64,000 nucleotides of DNA from the NCBI GenBank assembly GCA_031277615.1, contig JAITMC010000018.1, positions 152,865 through 216,864 of the forward strand, given 5' to 3'. Numbering within the stretch: position 1 is the stretch's first letter; the number at the start of each line of letters is the position of its first letter. The notes under the pieces are model-generated. The model made no database searches. It was not told the origin of the DNA and worked only from the letters and a program-made list of their open reading frames with translations. Positions 43,203-56,400 of this stretch are shown one piece after another. Source of the DNA: Chryseobacterium sp. (GTDB lineage Bacteria > Bacteroidota > Bacteroidia > Flavobacteriales > Weeksellaceae). The position numbers and the translations under genes were made by a program.

Positions 43203-45442
43203 AAAAAAGTGTATTTCACAGCAAAATACTCCTGGCAGGACTGCTGTCTTCCGGTTATTTTTCAGCACAGGAAAAAGCTGATTCCATACCGGTAAGAGAA
43301 CAGGCTGCCATAAAGGAGATCGCTGCCCGGTTTTCATCCGAATCAGCCCGGCAGAAAGATCATGTTCAAAGGCTTAAAGCTTTGGGACATCAGGAATTTA
43401 TTATCGAAAAAGATAATTATAAACAGCTGATAGGAGCTGATGAGCAGGGGAGACCCTTATACTATACCACGTTCAATGCCGGTGCCTCTAAAATGGCAAA
43501 AACATCGAAAATGTATTCCGGCGGCGGATTGGGACTGGATATTTCAGGACAGAATATGCTGATCGGGCAGTGGGACTTTTCAAAGCCGAGACTTAATCAC
43601 CAGCTGCTGGTTGGAAAAATTAATTATCCCGCCAGTCAGAATCAGATCATTTCCAGACACAGTACCCATATTGCAGGAACAGTAGCCGGAAACAATACCT
43701 CAGACAGCAATGCACAGGGTATAGCCTACAGCGCTTCTTTAAACGCATATGACTGGGTAAACGATGTCTCGGAAATGCTTACAGAAGCCGGTTCCGGAAT
43801 GCTGGTGGCGAATAACAGCTATGGTTTCGATCCTATGTATTTACAGACCTATCAGTTTGGAAAATACAATACTACCGCTCAGAACTGGGATGTGCTGATG
43901 TACAGAAACCCATACTTCCAGATTGTAAAAGCAGTAGGAAATGCCCGTGATCTCAACCCGGCTATTGTTCCTCAGGCTCAGGCAAAAGGAGGCTATGATC
44001 TACTGGAAGGAGCAGGCATTGCCAAGAACGTTCTTGTAGTAGGTGCCGTTAAGAAAAATGAAAATATGACGGCTGATGATCAGTTCGCCACAACCTCTTT
44101 CAGCAGCTATGGCCCTACCGATGACGGAAGGATCAAACCGGACATCAGTGCTCCGGGAGAGGGAATATATTCTGCCATAGAGACCTATAATGCAGCCTAT
44201 GGGTATTATAACGGAACCTCTTCGGCGGCAGCAGTGGTATCAGGAGCCGTTACCTTATTGCAGCAGTACTGGAAAAGTATCAACCCTAATTATCTGTGGT
44301 CTTCTTCAGTAAGGGCCATCGTTGCTCATACTGCGAATGACAGAGGGCCTTTAGGCCCGGATTATGCCTACGGATGGGGACTGATTAATGCCGAAAGAGC
44401 TACCCAGCTGATCTACAGCAATAACAAAAGCACCCTGGTGAAAGAAGAAAATCTGGCCAATGGAAAAGAATACAGACTCTATGCCGTAGCCAGCAAAGCC
44501 AATCAGCAGCCGTTTGTTGCGACACTGGCCTGGACAGACCCTGCCGGAAATATAGGAAATGCGATTCCGGATGATGAAGCAAAAGCATTGATTCATGATC
44601 TGGATATCAGTATCATTAAAAAAGACAATTCAGGAAATACCCAGAGATTCTATCCATGGAAGCTGGGAGGAATCACCAATTATACGGCTCCTGCAACCCG
44701 GAACTCCGTCAATTCAGTAGATAATATTGAAAAAGTAGAGATTGAGAACCCTGATGGTTTGTATCAGATTATCGTTAAGCACAAAGGAAATCTTCAGGAA
44801 GGAAATCAGAACTTCTCACTGATCCTTTCCGGTGTTTCTTTCTGCTATTCGGATGACCTGTACGTGTTGGTAAGGGAGAAAGACAATATTGATGCACCTA
44901 ATTTTGTGGGCACGGCAAAAAATATCAAAGCTTCCAATGTCATTAAAAGTACAGCGGATGTTACGTATAAAGCGGCCAGTTCTGTGGAGCTGTTACCGGA
45001 TGCATCAGGAGGCAGCGGCACAATTGGTTTCGAAGTAGAACCGGGTGCCCTGTTTTTGGCTTATGTAGATCCTGATTGCGGAGCCGGAACAGATCCTTCC
45101 TTACTCTATCAGGCGCAGTCCGCGGTAAGAGCCAATAAGACGGAGACCGTAAGTACTCCTTCTAAAAAAATGGTAGCTGAAGTGAGAAACGAACTGAATG
45201 TTTACCCAAATCCGACGCATGATGAGCTCAACATCAGTTTCAGCCTTGAAAAACCTTCCAAAGTAACACTTGCCCTTTATGATACATCAGGGAAAGAAGT
45301 TTTACGTCAGGAAAGTTCACAGAATTTTCCGAATGGTGAATTTATGAAGACCTTAAATGTAAAAGGATTGCCGGGTGGAGCCTATATTCTGTATGTGGAA
45401 ACACTCAACCGGAAAATCAGTAAAAAAGTAATCATTAAATAA
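43199..45442 (+). CDS. Subtilisin-like S8 protease with T9SS sorting domain
   Basis: 747 residues: signal peptide, propeptide, and S8 domain (about 110-400) with catalytic Asp126 (IGQWDF), His154 (SRHSTHIAGT) and Ser341 (NGTSSAAAV). A beta-sandwich follows, and a type 9 secretion C-terminal domain (about 665-747: LNVYPNPTHDELNIS, GGAYILYVE, KKVIIK). It should be exported by the T9SS and anchored or released at the surface. It is in the same run as the RHS protein and could process neighbouring secreted proteins. Confidence 0.92.
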   Translation: MKKSVFHSKILLAGLLSSGYFSAQEKADSIPVREQAAIKEIAARFSSESARQKDHVQRLKALGHQEFIIEKDNYKQLIGADEQGRPLYYTTFNAGASKMAKTSKMYSGGGLGLDISGQNMLIGQWDFSKPRLNHQLLVGKINYPASQNQIISRHSTHIAGTVAGNNTSDSNAQGIAYSASLNAYDWVNDVSEMLTEAGSGMLVANNSYGFDPMYLQTYQFGKYNTTAQNWDVLMYRNPYFQIVKAVGNARDLNPAIVPQAQAKGGYDLLEGAGIAKNVLVVGAVKKNENMTADDQFATTSFSSYGPTDDGRIKPDISAPGEGIYSAIETYNAAYGYYNGTSSAAAVVSGAVTLLQQYWKSINPNYLWSSSVRAIVAHTANDRGPLGPDYAYGWGLINAERATQLIYSNNKSTLVKEENLANGKEYRLYAVASKANQQPFVATLAWTDPAGNIGNAIPDDEAKALIHDLDISIIKKDNSGNTQRFYPWKLGGITNYTAPATRNSVNSVDNIEKVEIENPDGLYQIIVKHKGNLQEGNQNFSLILSGVSFCYSDDLYVLVREKDNIDAPNFVGTAKNIKASNVIKSTADVTYKAASSVELLPDASGGSGTIGFEVEPGALFLAYVDPDCGAGTDPSLLYQAQSAVRANKTETVSTPSKKMVAEVRNELNVYPNPTHDELNISFSLEKPSKVTLALYDTSGKEVLRQESSQNFPNGEFMKTLNVKGLPGGAYILYVETLNRKISKKVIIK

Positions 45443-45449
45443 AGGAGTT

Positions 45450-47417
45450 ATGAAGCATTTATATACCATCATCCTGGCATCTTTCGGTTCTATGGCTTTC
45501 TGCCAGAGTCCCGGAGGAGTAGGTGAAGTAAGCCTTTGGCTGAAAGCCGATGCCGGAAAAGCTGAAACCCTTCTCTATACGGACTATAGCAGCAATCAGT
45601 ATGTTATATCAGCCGATAATGAAAAAAATAAACCTAAATACAGCTTACTGAACTATAACGAAACTCTGGATTTTGACGGAACCAACAGCTTTCTGAAAGT
45701 TCCCTATGTAATGGAAACGCTGAATAAAGTAAACCTTTTCCTCGTGTATCAGAATAAAAACACCAACAGGGAAAGTGCTTTGCTGTCAACAGATTTTTCA
45801 GGGGAGAAAGAACTTCATTACAGTACAGCCAATATCTTCAGGTATAATAATGAGCAGATCAATTATGTAGAACCTGAAAAACTGGACAGTATCACTTCTC
45901 TGAGCATGTATTCCAGGTTTGATACGCCCTCCCAAAGGATCGGGGAAGTATTGGGAAGCTCCGGAAAAAGCAATATGTACATCGGAAAAGATGCCGGTAA
46001 TAAAAACTGGGCCGCTTTTAAAGGAAAACTGCCGGAATTCTTTATTTACCGTAAAATTTTAACCCGAAACGAAAGAGCAAGAGTGAACTCTTATCTGGCG
46101 ATCAAATACGGAGTAACTATGCCTATGACGGAATATCTGAGCTCCAAAAGTAAAAGGATCTGGAAAAAAGAAGACTATTCGGATTATCCGGAAAATGTAG
46201 CGGGAATTGCGATTGATCAGCATTCAGGGCTTTATCAGAAGCAGTCTACGAGTACTTCGGAAAACAAACGTCTGATTATTGCGGCTAAAGAACTTACGGT
46301 GAGTAACAAAAGCAATACTTCCCAACTGGCCAACCAGACTTTTCTCGTATGGGGAAATAACAGGGAAGCCCTGGAATTCGATAAAGAATCCCTGGGACAG
46401 CAGTTTTTAAAAAGAAAATGGAAAGTCCGTCTGACAGAAGAAAAGCAAGCCTCCTTCCCCTCAGAAGTTGTTTTTTATGCCAAAGATATTCTTCCTGAAA
46501 TTCCTGAAGGCAAAAAACTCTGCCTGGTGATAGACCGGTCCGGAAAAGGAGACTTCAATAAAGCAGATCTTGAAGTTTATCCTATGGAAACCGTGGACGA
46601 TAAAGGATTTATCCATTTTAAAAATATTGTATTCGACAAAGATTTTTCGGGAGCTGATGTATTTACATTTGCTCTGGATTCCAAGCTGTTGCTGACCAAA
46701 GAAATTATACAGGCTGACTGTAAAAATAATTTCGGATCATTAAAACTTAATATCCAGGGAGGTGCGGCTCCGTTTAAGATCAATCTGATGAAAGGCGAAG
46801 CAGTAGTGCAGAATCAGACCTCACCAAGTCCGAAAGTAAATTTCAACAACCTTGCCCCGGGAAGCTATACCATGGAAATCCAGGATAAAAGCAACACCGT
46901 ATCGCGCTTTACGTTCAATATTACTGATTTCTCATCAATCGATCAGGACCTGAAAGAAAGCTATGTGCTGCCTCAGAACGGATTTGTGGAAGTAGATGCT
47001 TCCAGAAATATCACCAATAAGGAAACCCGCTATGAATGGACTTCTGATAACGGATTTACCAGTACCGGTTCTAAAGTCAAGATCTATGAACCCGGCGAAT
47101 ATACCGTTACGGCAACCACTTCGGACGGCTGTATGAAAACCGGAAAAATAGCGGTAACCCAGCCTCTGGAAAACGGAATTACCATTTATCCTAATCCTGT
47201 ACATGCAGGAGAAAACTTCACCATCAGAGTTCGTCTGTCAAAAGCAGAAGACGTCGTGGTAAGGATTTATGACATGTCCGGAAGACTGGCCAAGGAGAAA
47301 AAAGAGTCGGGGAAATCTTTCTATGAGATAAAAGACCTGCTTCTTGCCGAGGGAACCTACATTGTGGTGGTGGAAACTTCTACTCAGAAGAAAAACTTCA
47401 AACTTATCATTAACTAA
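45450..47417 (+). CDS. T9SS-secreted LamG-like surface protein
   Basis: 655 residues. Signal peptide (cleavage near AFCQ), a concanavalin/LamG-like N-terminal part (VSLWLKADAGKAETLLYTDY, DFDGTNSFLKV; about 25-220), then Ig-like repeats. The T9SS type A sorting domain is at about 577-655 (ITIYPNPVHAGENFTIRV, GTYIVVVE, KNFKLIIN). Likely an adhesin or surface scaffold. It lies 7 bases after the protease and 8 before the RHS gene, so all three are probably one transcript. Confidence 0.85.
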   Translation: MKHLYTIILASFGSMAFCQSPGGVGEVSLWLKADAGKAETLLYTDYSSNQYVISADNEKNKPKYSLLNYNETLDFDGTNSFLKVPYVMETLNKVNLFLVYQNKNTNRESALLSTDFSGEKELHYSTANIFRYNNEQINYVEPEKLDSITSLSMYSRFDTPSQRIGEVLGSSGKSNMYIGKDAGNKNWAAFKGKLPEFFIYRKILTRNERARVNSYLAIKYGVTMPMTEYLSSKSKRIWKKEDYSDYPENVAGIAIDQHSGLYQKQSTSTSENKRLIIAAKELTVSNKSNTSQLANQTFLVWGNNREALEFDKESLGQQFLKRKWKVRLTEEKQASFPSEVVFYAKDILPEIPEGKKLCLVIDRSGKGDFNKADLEVYPMETVDDKGFIHFKNIVFDKDFSGADVFTFALDSKLLLTKEIIQADCKNNFGSLKLNIQGGAAPFKINLMKGEAVVQNQTSPSPKVNFNNLAPGSYTMEIQDKSNTVSRFTFNITDFSSIDQDLKESYVLPQNGFVEVDASRNITNKETRYEWTSDNGFTSTGSKVKIYEPGEYTVTATTSDGCMKTGKIAVTQPLENGITIYPNPVHAGENFTIRVRLSKAEDVVVRIYDMSGRLAKEKKESGKSFYEIKDLLLAEGTYIVVVETSTQKKNFKLIIN

Positions 47418-47425
47418 TAACGGCT

Positions 47426-50400
47426 ATGAAGACATCATTATTTAACATCATCAGAGGGCAGAAAAAATTAGTCAATTCTTTTATTTTTCTTATCTCATGG
47501 TCGCAGATACATGCCCAGGCCAACAGCCTTTTTCTTCATAACGAAGAACGGCCGGCAGATAAGATCAATACGAACCTGACACCTAAAGAACCTCAACCCG
47601 ATATTTTCAAAGAAAATAAAACAGTACCGAAAGATGAATCTTCTTTAAAGGAAATACACGAAGAAAAAACGGATACACCTGAAGGAAAACAGGGAAATAT
47701 CATAACTTTCGGTTCTGCAAATATCAATCTTTCCGATAGATCGGCTTCCAGACTATACCGTTCCGATATAAAGCAGGGAGTGATCGGAAAAGATGAAGAC
47801 AATCCGATAGACCAGGTATATGACAACATATTTACCGTAACCCTGAATGAGACGGTGAAACCAACCTCTTCCGCGTGGCTGGAATATGAGCTTTACGGAG
47901 TAACCGAAGCATCAGGAGTAAGCAAATACATCAACGATGAACTGGCTACAGGAGGAAATTCCGTGGAAAAGAACAACCAGTGGAGCTTTCATTCTGAGGC
48001 TTTACCGATTTCCGCTCTTGTGCAGGGAAAAAATAAAATTACTTTTACCATCCCTCACAATGCAGACTATACCTATAAAGTCCGTAATGTTCATATCAAA
48101 ATCGACAAATCGGTTCCGTCATCCTATAAAACAGGCAAAGTTGCGGCCTCTGCTTTAGTAAAAAACATTGCAGTAGGACAATCCGGTGAGCTTAGCTGGG
48201 AAGGCGCAGGGCTTAAAGTGGATAAAGGTATTCTTAAAAAGTCACAGAATTTCTCTGTAACCGCACTAAGGGATATCGATGTTCCGGCAACTACTCCGGA
48301 GCTTGTGAATGTTACCCAACAGCATTTTGCCTACCGCTTTCTTCCTCATGGAGAGCATTTCAGCATTCCTGCGAAAGTGACCATGGCGTATGATAAATCC
48401 AAGATCCCGGCGGGCTATACCGAACAGGATATCAGGGCTTTCTATTTTGATGATATTCAGAAAAAATGGATGGTGCTGGAAAAAGATTCACTCATGACAG
48501 GAAAGCAGATTTTAGTTTCCAAAACAACACACTTTACGGATATGATCACAGGAATCATCAAAGTTCCTGAATCGCCGGAAACCGGAAATTATGCTCCCAA
48601 TTCCATTAAAGATATCAAAGCCGCAGACCCATCATCGGGAATTGTAAGCATAGGAGCTCCTTCTCCTAACAATATGGGAACCGTGAACACCAGTTTTCCT
48701 ATTAAGCTGCCTGCCGGAAGACAGGGAATGCAGCCGTCATTATCCGTGGGCTATAACAGTGAAGGAAGCAACGGCTGGATGGGACTGGGATGGGATCTTT
48801 CCGTTCCTGCCATAAGCATTGATACCAGATGGGGAGTGCCCCGTTATCTGAATCAGGAGGAAACGGAAATTTATTCTTTCGCAGGTGAGCAGCTAACCTT
48901 TAAAGATGGCGGTAAATTTGTCTTACCCAACCGTACGGAAGGGGCAGGAAAGGCAAGAGCCAAAGACAGGCAATTCTATCCGAGGGTGGAAGGCGCCTAC
49001 AACAAGATCATCAGACACGGAGAAAATCCTAATGACTATTGGTGGGAAGTCATCAGTAAAGATGGAACCAAAAGCTTTTTCGGAGGAGATGGGACCCATG
49101 TGGTGGAAAATGCAGTACTGAGGCAGCCCGGAACCGGAAATATCGGTCACTGGGCCCTTTATAAAACAGTAGATCTTAATAAGAACTATATAAAGTATGC
49201 CTACGATACGCTGAGGTATAGTGCATCAGGAGCCATCGGGAACGGAGGAAAGGAAATGTATATTAAAAAAATAGAATATACCCTGAATGAAGATGATGCC
49301 GCCTTAAAGAAATATACTGTGGATTTCGGATATGATGCCGCTCAGAGAGAAGATGTACAGGTAGACGGACGTCTTGGATTTGTCCGCGTCACCTCAAAAA
49401 GATTAGGAAACATCCAGGTGCTTTATGACGGAACCAAAGTAAGAAGCTATGAGTTTAAATACAAAACCGGAGCATTCAATAAATCTCTTTTGGAAACCAT
49501 TACAGAGAAAAAAGCAGATGATCAGGTATTCTATACCAACAGGGTTGAATACTTTAATACTATAGAAAGCTCGCAGTACACACCGGAAACCACCATTAAT
49601 GCTATTGAAAATGACGCAGGAATCAAGAGTTCCTCGCTGTTGGGACATGGAGATTCAAAAAATTCCACGGTAGGAGGAGCGCTCACTTTAGGGGTTGCCA
49701 ATCCCGGAGATCCCCAGGCCTATAACCCGATTACGAAAAGTGTGACCGTGGGAGGAGATTACCAGTATACGGAAGGTGAAGGAGGCGGAAGACTTACCCT
49801 GACAGACGTAGATGGAGATGGCTTACCGGATAAAGTCTTGAAAAATGACTGGAAATCAACAGGCTCTGTTTTTAAATACCGGAAAAAAGGCCTTGATACA
49901 GGAGCTTTTGGGGATAATTTACTCACAGCAGAAAACTCAAAGTCGTTTTCTTATTCAAAAAGCTTTACCAATAGTTTTGGTTTCCAGTTTAACGCCTCTG
50001 CGGTGGTTTCGGCAGGAGTATCTACCGGAACATCCAAAACAAAGGATTTTACCTACAACTACTTTACAGATGTCAATAGTGACGGGATTCAGGATATTGT
50101 GAGCAACGGGCAGGTGTATTTCGGAAGGGTAGAAGACGGAGTTGTGAAATACAGCACCGATGTTACCCTTACTCCCAATCCAATCATCAAAGGAGCTGCA
50201 ATAAGCACTCCGGCTATAGACTGTAATGATTTGCTGGAGGATTATAAAAATTCGCCCCTTCATGATGTGGTTAAAGTCTGGCGTGCTCCTTTTGAAGGAA
50301 CAGTGAGTATGGTAGGGCTCGTTAAACTGAAAAACCCATCATCAAGCCCTGACGGCGTAAAATTTACCGTACAGCAGTATCAGCCGGCAACCAATACCTC

Positions 50401-53400
50401 CAATATTCTGGTACAGCCTATGGTATTTAACGGTGCTAATACCTTTTATATCAATCAACCTTCCATACCGGTAAAGCAGGGGGATTATATCTATTTCAGA
50501 GTGAACTCAAGAGATAATGGGGTTGGGGACGTTCTGGAACTTCCTGTCGCTATGACATACACGGTTGCTCCGCTTGCGTATCCGTTTCCAGGTTCTTTTT
50601 GGGATTGGTACAGAGATTCATCAGAAACTCCTTTAGGGTATTTCGCTAATGGAAGCCTGGTAAGCAGTAAAAACGGAACAGGGGTTCCTGTGAATGCTGC
50701 TGTGGGAACAATTGCCGGAATATTCATTAAACCTGTCACAGTAAGAGATATTGTGATCAAGGTGGTGAGAAAACAGGCAAATGGTACAGTTTCCACTATA
50801 GGAAGCCAGCAGTTTGCTGCCGCAGCTACTGGAAACCAGTCCCTTCTTTTCAATACCGGAGCATTAGAGGAAAATGACATCCTGTATTTCCAGGTTCAGT
50901 CTGAAGTGAATGAAAAATGGGAAAATCTGAATTTCAATAATTTAAAACTGACGGTTAACTATGAAGGAGATAATATTGATCTGCCTGTGATTCCTGATAT
51001 TCAGTTTTATAATTTAAGAAACAATACAGCCGCTACGTTTAAACCATGGATCGACATGCGTGGCCGGGACAGTAATTATTCGTTATACGCAAAGCTGACC
51101 GGTAAGCCGGCAGGACGATACACTTACATCGTAAGAAAAAGACTGATGCAGCGCGGAAACTTTGTAGATCCGATCATTACAACCATCAACTGGACAGGTA
51201 GTGTAAGCTCTATGCAGGAGCTTGCTATTTCCCTGCCGATCATACGCTGGAATGACTATTATGTGGAATGCTACACCGATCTGCCTTCTGATGCCGGACT
51301 GGATGGTCCTGTTCCGAATCTGGAAGTAGAGATCCGCGAATCGGTAAATGTCAACCCAGCTGCTCCTACCGTATTTGAGACCCATGGAATCAACGTGTAC
51401 GGGAAGGATATCGATAATATTTATCAGGAAGGTTCCAATACCGATTTATCAAAAGATGAAGGAAGGTTCGGAGCGATGTACAGAAGCTGGGGACAGTTTA
51501 TTTATCATGGAGGATATGGCACTCTGCCGGCTGCGTGCAGCGCATTACAGAGCCAGCTGCCGGATTATGGAAGTCAGCCTATAGATCCTTCCAAACTCAT
51601 TCCTCCTGCAAGTGACAGTGATCGTACCCCTCTGAACGAAAGGATGTTCATGACCATGAACGCTTATTACGGCAGAGATCTTAATGATACGATTAGTACC
51701 GGTGCTATCAATTATATCCAGAGATATATCGGTCTCAATAAAACAAGCTATGTACAGGGTACTGATGTGTCTTCCTCAAGAATGGGAATGAACGATATGA
51801 GTGTACTTTCACAAAGTACGCCTGCGGGGGGAGCCGGAGTGTTTAATGCTCCTGTTAAGCAATCGAAAACGAAAAATAGCAATGAAGGGAAATCATTTGA
51901 TGCATCTATTTTTTCATTAAATAAAACTACTTCAAGTGGTGAAACAATTAATACACTGGATTATTTTGATATGAATGGGGATGGCTATCCGGACGTATTA
52001 AACGGGAACATGATTCAGTATACGGATATGATTGGGAAGCTTTCCGGAGAAACAAGTCCGGGAGCCAATGAAAATTCCCATAAAACCGAACATGAGAATA
52101 AAGGAAAAGGGATGGGGCAAAACTATCCGTTATCAGGAAAATCCAATGAACCAACAGATGAAACGGCAATAAAAGCTGTAGAACCGGGACTTAATTTTTC
52201 TGCGGGAATATCTGATGGAACTGACAAATCTATTTACAGTTATATAGACATTAATGGCGATGGATTGTTGGATAGAGTGACTAAAGGAGGACAGATTCAG
52301 CTGAATCTGGGATATTCATACGCTGCTCCTGAAACGCTTTCGTATGATGATTTCAGAAACGGAACGACCACATCTTCCAACCTTGGGGCAGGAGCTTCCA
52401 TTGGAGGAACCATCACGGATAATCTGCCGAAAGGAATCAGCATGTTCAATGCCAGTATTTCTTTTGGAGCCGGAAAATCGGAAACCCTTAATGATCAGAA
52501 AACAGCATTAATTGATATCAATAATGATGGTCTTGCGGATCTGGTAACCAATAACGGAGGAAACCTCAGTGTACAGATCAATACAGGGAACAGGTTTGTG
52601 CCGATCCCATGGAATGCTTCATCCAATATTCAGCAGGATGTTTCCAGAGGATTCAATACAAATATTGGCGTGACCGTTTCAGTTCTTATCCCGATCGGAA
52701 CCACCGGAAGCTCACTGAAGATTTCCGTAAACCCAAGCACGAGCTTCGGGGAAGGGGACAGCAACGTGAAGCAGCAGATATTGGATCTGAACGGAGACGG
52801 ATATCCCGATCTATTGAGATCACAGGCTGATGGAAACGGTAATTTCAGCAATACGGCAGCCTATGTTAAGTATTCTACGATAGGAACGACCAATCTTCTT
52901 AAAAAAGTAACCACCCCTATGGGAGGATCCTGGGAAGTGACTTATGAAAGAGCCGGAAATACGTACGACCTTCCACAAAATAAATGGATTATGACTTCCG
53001 TAGTTTCCCATGACGGATTTACCGGAGACAGCCAGTTTAAGCCGGATGTATCTAAAATTACAGTGACCTATGAAAACCCTTATCACAGCAGAAGAGAAAG
53101 AACGTTCTACGGATTTGACAAGGTAAAAACCAATCAGATCAACACAGGAAACGGGGGAGCTTCCGCAACGGAAATCTACCGTTATACCTTGCAGACCTTC
53201 AACAATAGTTCTTACTTTTTGAAAGGAGCCTTAATCACTGAAACATTGTTTGATGCGGCCAATAGGAAATGGACAGAGAAAAACAATACCTTCTCTTTAA
53301 GAACAATTAATGATACAATACCTGTAGCCAATATCCTGATCAGAGAGGCAGAGAAAAACCTCGATACTTACGGATATTTTGCAGCATTGGACAAGACTAC

Positions 53401-56400
53401 TTCCAGTTTCTATGAAGGAATGAATGTAGCCGGTAAATCTACCACTACAGAAATGAAATATGACAAGTACGGAAACCTGAAAAAGAACATAGACTATGGT
53501 GATATGCAGATCGGAGGCAGCGAAAAGCTTATTTCTGATATTGCCTACCAGATTACCGATAACCTTTCAGATTATCTGATGCTTCCGACGAACATAAAAT
53601 CAACTGCGGCGGGAGTAGTGAGGGAACGGAAGGCTCAGTACGATTCCAAAGGTAACGTGACTGATATTACCATGGTAGGACCAGGAAATCCGGTCAACAG
53701 CTATGAATATGATATTTATGGAAATATTAAAAAAGCAACCGGACCGGTTAACCACCAGGGACAGCGCTTCTTCCACGAATATACCTATGATCCTAATGTG
53801 GCAACGTATCCTGCAAAAGTAAAAGATGCCTTCGGATACAGCAGCAAAACAGAATATGATTACCGTTTCGGACTTCCTGTCTTTACCGAAGATATGAACC
53901 TGCAGCCTACGCAGTATGCCTGCGATGCAGCAGGTAGAATTACCGAAATTACAGGTCCTTATGAAATGTTCAACGATATTCCGTGGACCATACAGTTTGA
54001 ATACAAACCTGTTACAGACGCACCATTGAATGCTACCGGAGCCGAGTCATATGCCGTAACCCGCCATTACGATCCGGATAATGCCAATAATACCATCAAT
54101 ACGGTAAGCATTTCCGATGGTTTCGGAAGCCCGGTACAGGTGAAGAAAACCGCAGATCTGTATCAGAAAGGCCTTAAATATGTAGTATCCGGAAAAGTGG
54201 TGCAGGATGCTTTCGGAAGAGCTCTGAAAACCTATTACCCTACAGAAGCTGCCGCCTCAGGAAATACATATGATGCCAGTATAGACAGTGTTGTTCCTAC
54301 GATAAATACCTATGATGTACTGGATAGAGTACGTACGACCAGATTACCCGATGAAGACCTTATTTCTGAGGTAGAATACGGTTTCGGAAACGACCGCGAA
54401 GGAAGACCGATGTTCCGCACCATCATGACCGATGAGCTGGGAACCATTAAGAAAACCTATACCGATATGAAAGGACGTACCACCACGGTACACGAACCTT
54501 CCAATACCGGAGATATTTTCACCAGCTTCACCCATGATGCTATTGGAGAGCTTCTGAAAGTAAGAGACGTACAGAATCATCTCACAACGAGTATATATGA
54601 TGATCTGGGAAGAAGAGTTTCTATGAATCATCCGGACAGCGGTACCTCAACATTTGTATATGATCCGGCCGGCAATATGACGTCCAGAACCAATGCTGAA
54701 AACGAAACTGTTACCTATACCTATGATTACAGCCGTCTGAATGCCGTGATGTATCCTAAATACCCTGAAAATAATGTGAAATATTATTACGGACAGGCAA
54801 TGGATGCTTCAGCGATGGATAACAACTCCGTAGGAAGATTATGGTATCAGGCCGATGCCACAGGGACTCAGTACATGAAGTACGGAAGACTGGGAGAACT
54901 TACGCTTCAGCGCCGTTCAGTAGCCGTTCCTGGTGCAGGGGTATACTGGTTCGGAACCGAATGGGAATACGATACCTGGAACCGGGTAAAAACGATTACT
55001 TATCCGGATGGAGAAAAAGTAATCTACAAGTACAATCTGGGCGGAAACCTTAATACAATGACTTCCGTGAAAGATGGTTTTGCAAGAAACATCATCAATG
55101 AACTGGGGTATGATAAATTTGATCAGAGGGTATTCCTGAAATACGGAAACAATACCACCACCAGCTATGAGTACGAAACAAAGAGAAGAAGGCTGTTGAA
55201 AATGAATGCCCAGACGCCTGGAGACCGCTACTTTATGAAGAATCTTTATCAGTATGATGTAGTGAGCAATGTTCTTCAGATCCACAACAATGCTCCTGTA
55301 GCACAGGCCGGATTACTGGGTGGAGGAACCAATCATGCTTACGGCTATGATGACCTGTACAGGTTAACGTCGTCAAGCGGGAACTGGCGTGGTATCAATG
55401 CGCAGGGGCAGGAAGAACGTCAGCGTTACACCGTGACAATGGCTTATGACAATATGCATAACGTGATGAGTAAAACACAGAAGCATGAAAGAGCCATGGG
55501 CAATACAGGAAATACCTGGAACAATATGGATGCCACTTCGTACCGTTTGAATTACAAATATGAAAGCACCAAGCCACACGCACCAACAACGATTATTGAT
55601 GAACCTAACGTGTCGGGCGCTTTATGCTGTGATCCAAACAATCCACAGGTGAAATTCCAGAACTATGCCTACGATAAAAAAGGAAACCCTACCGGTATAG
55701 AACAGCAGACCTGTGAGGAAATAGAGCCTAAAACCACTTACAGATGGGATGAAGAAAACCGCCTGCGTTTTGTAGACACCAATCCTTCCACTCCGGAAAT
55801 AGACGGAGCAAGCATTTACACATATGATGCAGGAGGTGAGCGTATTATTAAGAATATCCTGTATTCGGGGATTATCGCAAGAGATTCTCAGCCGGGCTCC
55901 CAGGATATGTCTTACAAAGCTTCAATTTATCCGAATGCTCTGGTTTCTGCAACTTTAACCTATGATAATCATGGAAATGCACTGATCCCATTGTCTTACA
56001 CCAAGCATTACTATGCCGGAAGCCAGCGTATCACCAGTAAATTAGGTAAAGGGCAGGATGTCGGGAAATTCAACTGCGGATGGCTGATTATTCCTTTCGG
56101 AAGCGGAAGTGCCGCCATCAATGAAAAAGCAGTGGCCAAAGAGAAATTAGATGCCAATACTGCCGCCAGCTTAGCTCTTATGACCGCTTACGGAATCACG
56201 CCGCCACCTAATTACGGCCAGAATGCAGGCTATAATGAAATTTGCGTATCTTCGTATGCAGGAGTGGAAGAGAAGGATGCCTACTGGTATCATCCCGACC
56301 ACTTAGGCAGCAGTTCTTTCATTACCGGCTTAGATGGTGAAGTTACCCAAAACATAGAGTATTTCCCAAGCGGAGAGGTATTTGTTGAGAACCATAAGAA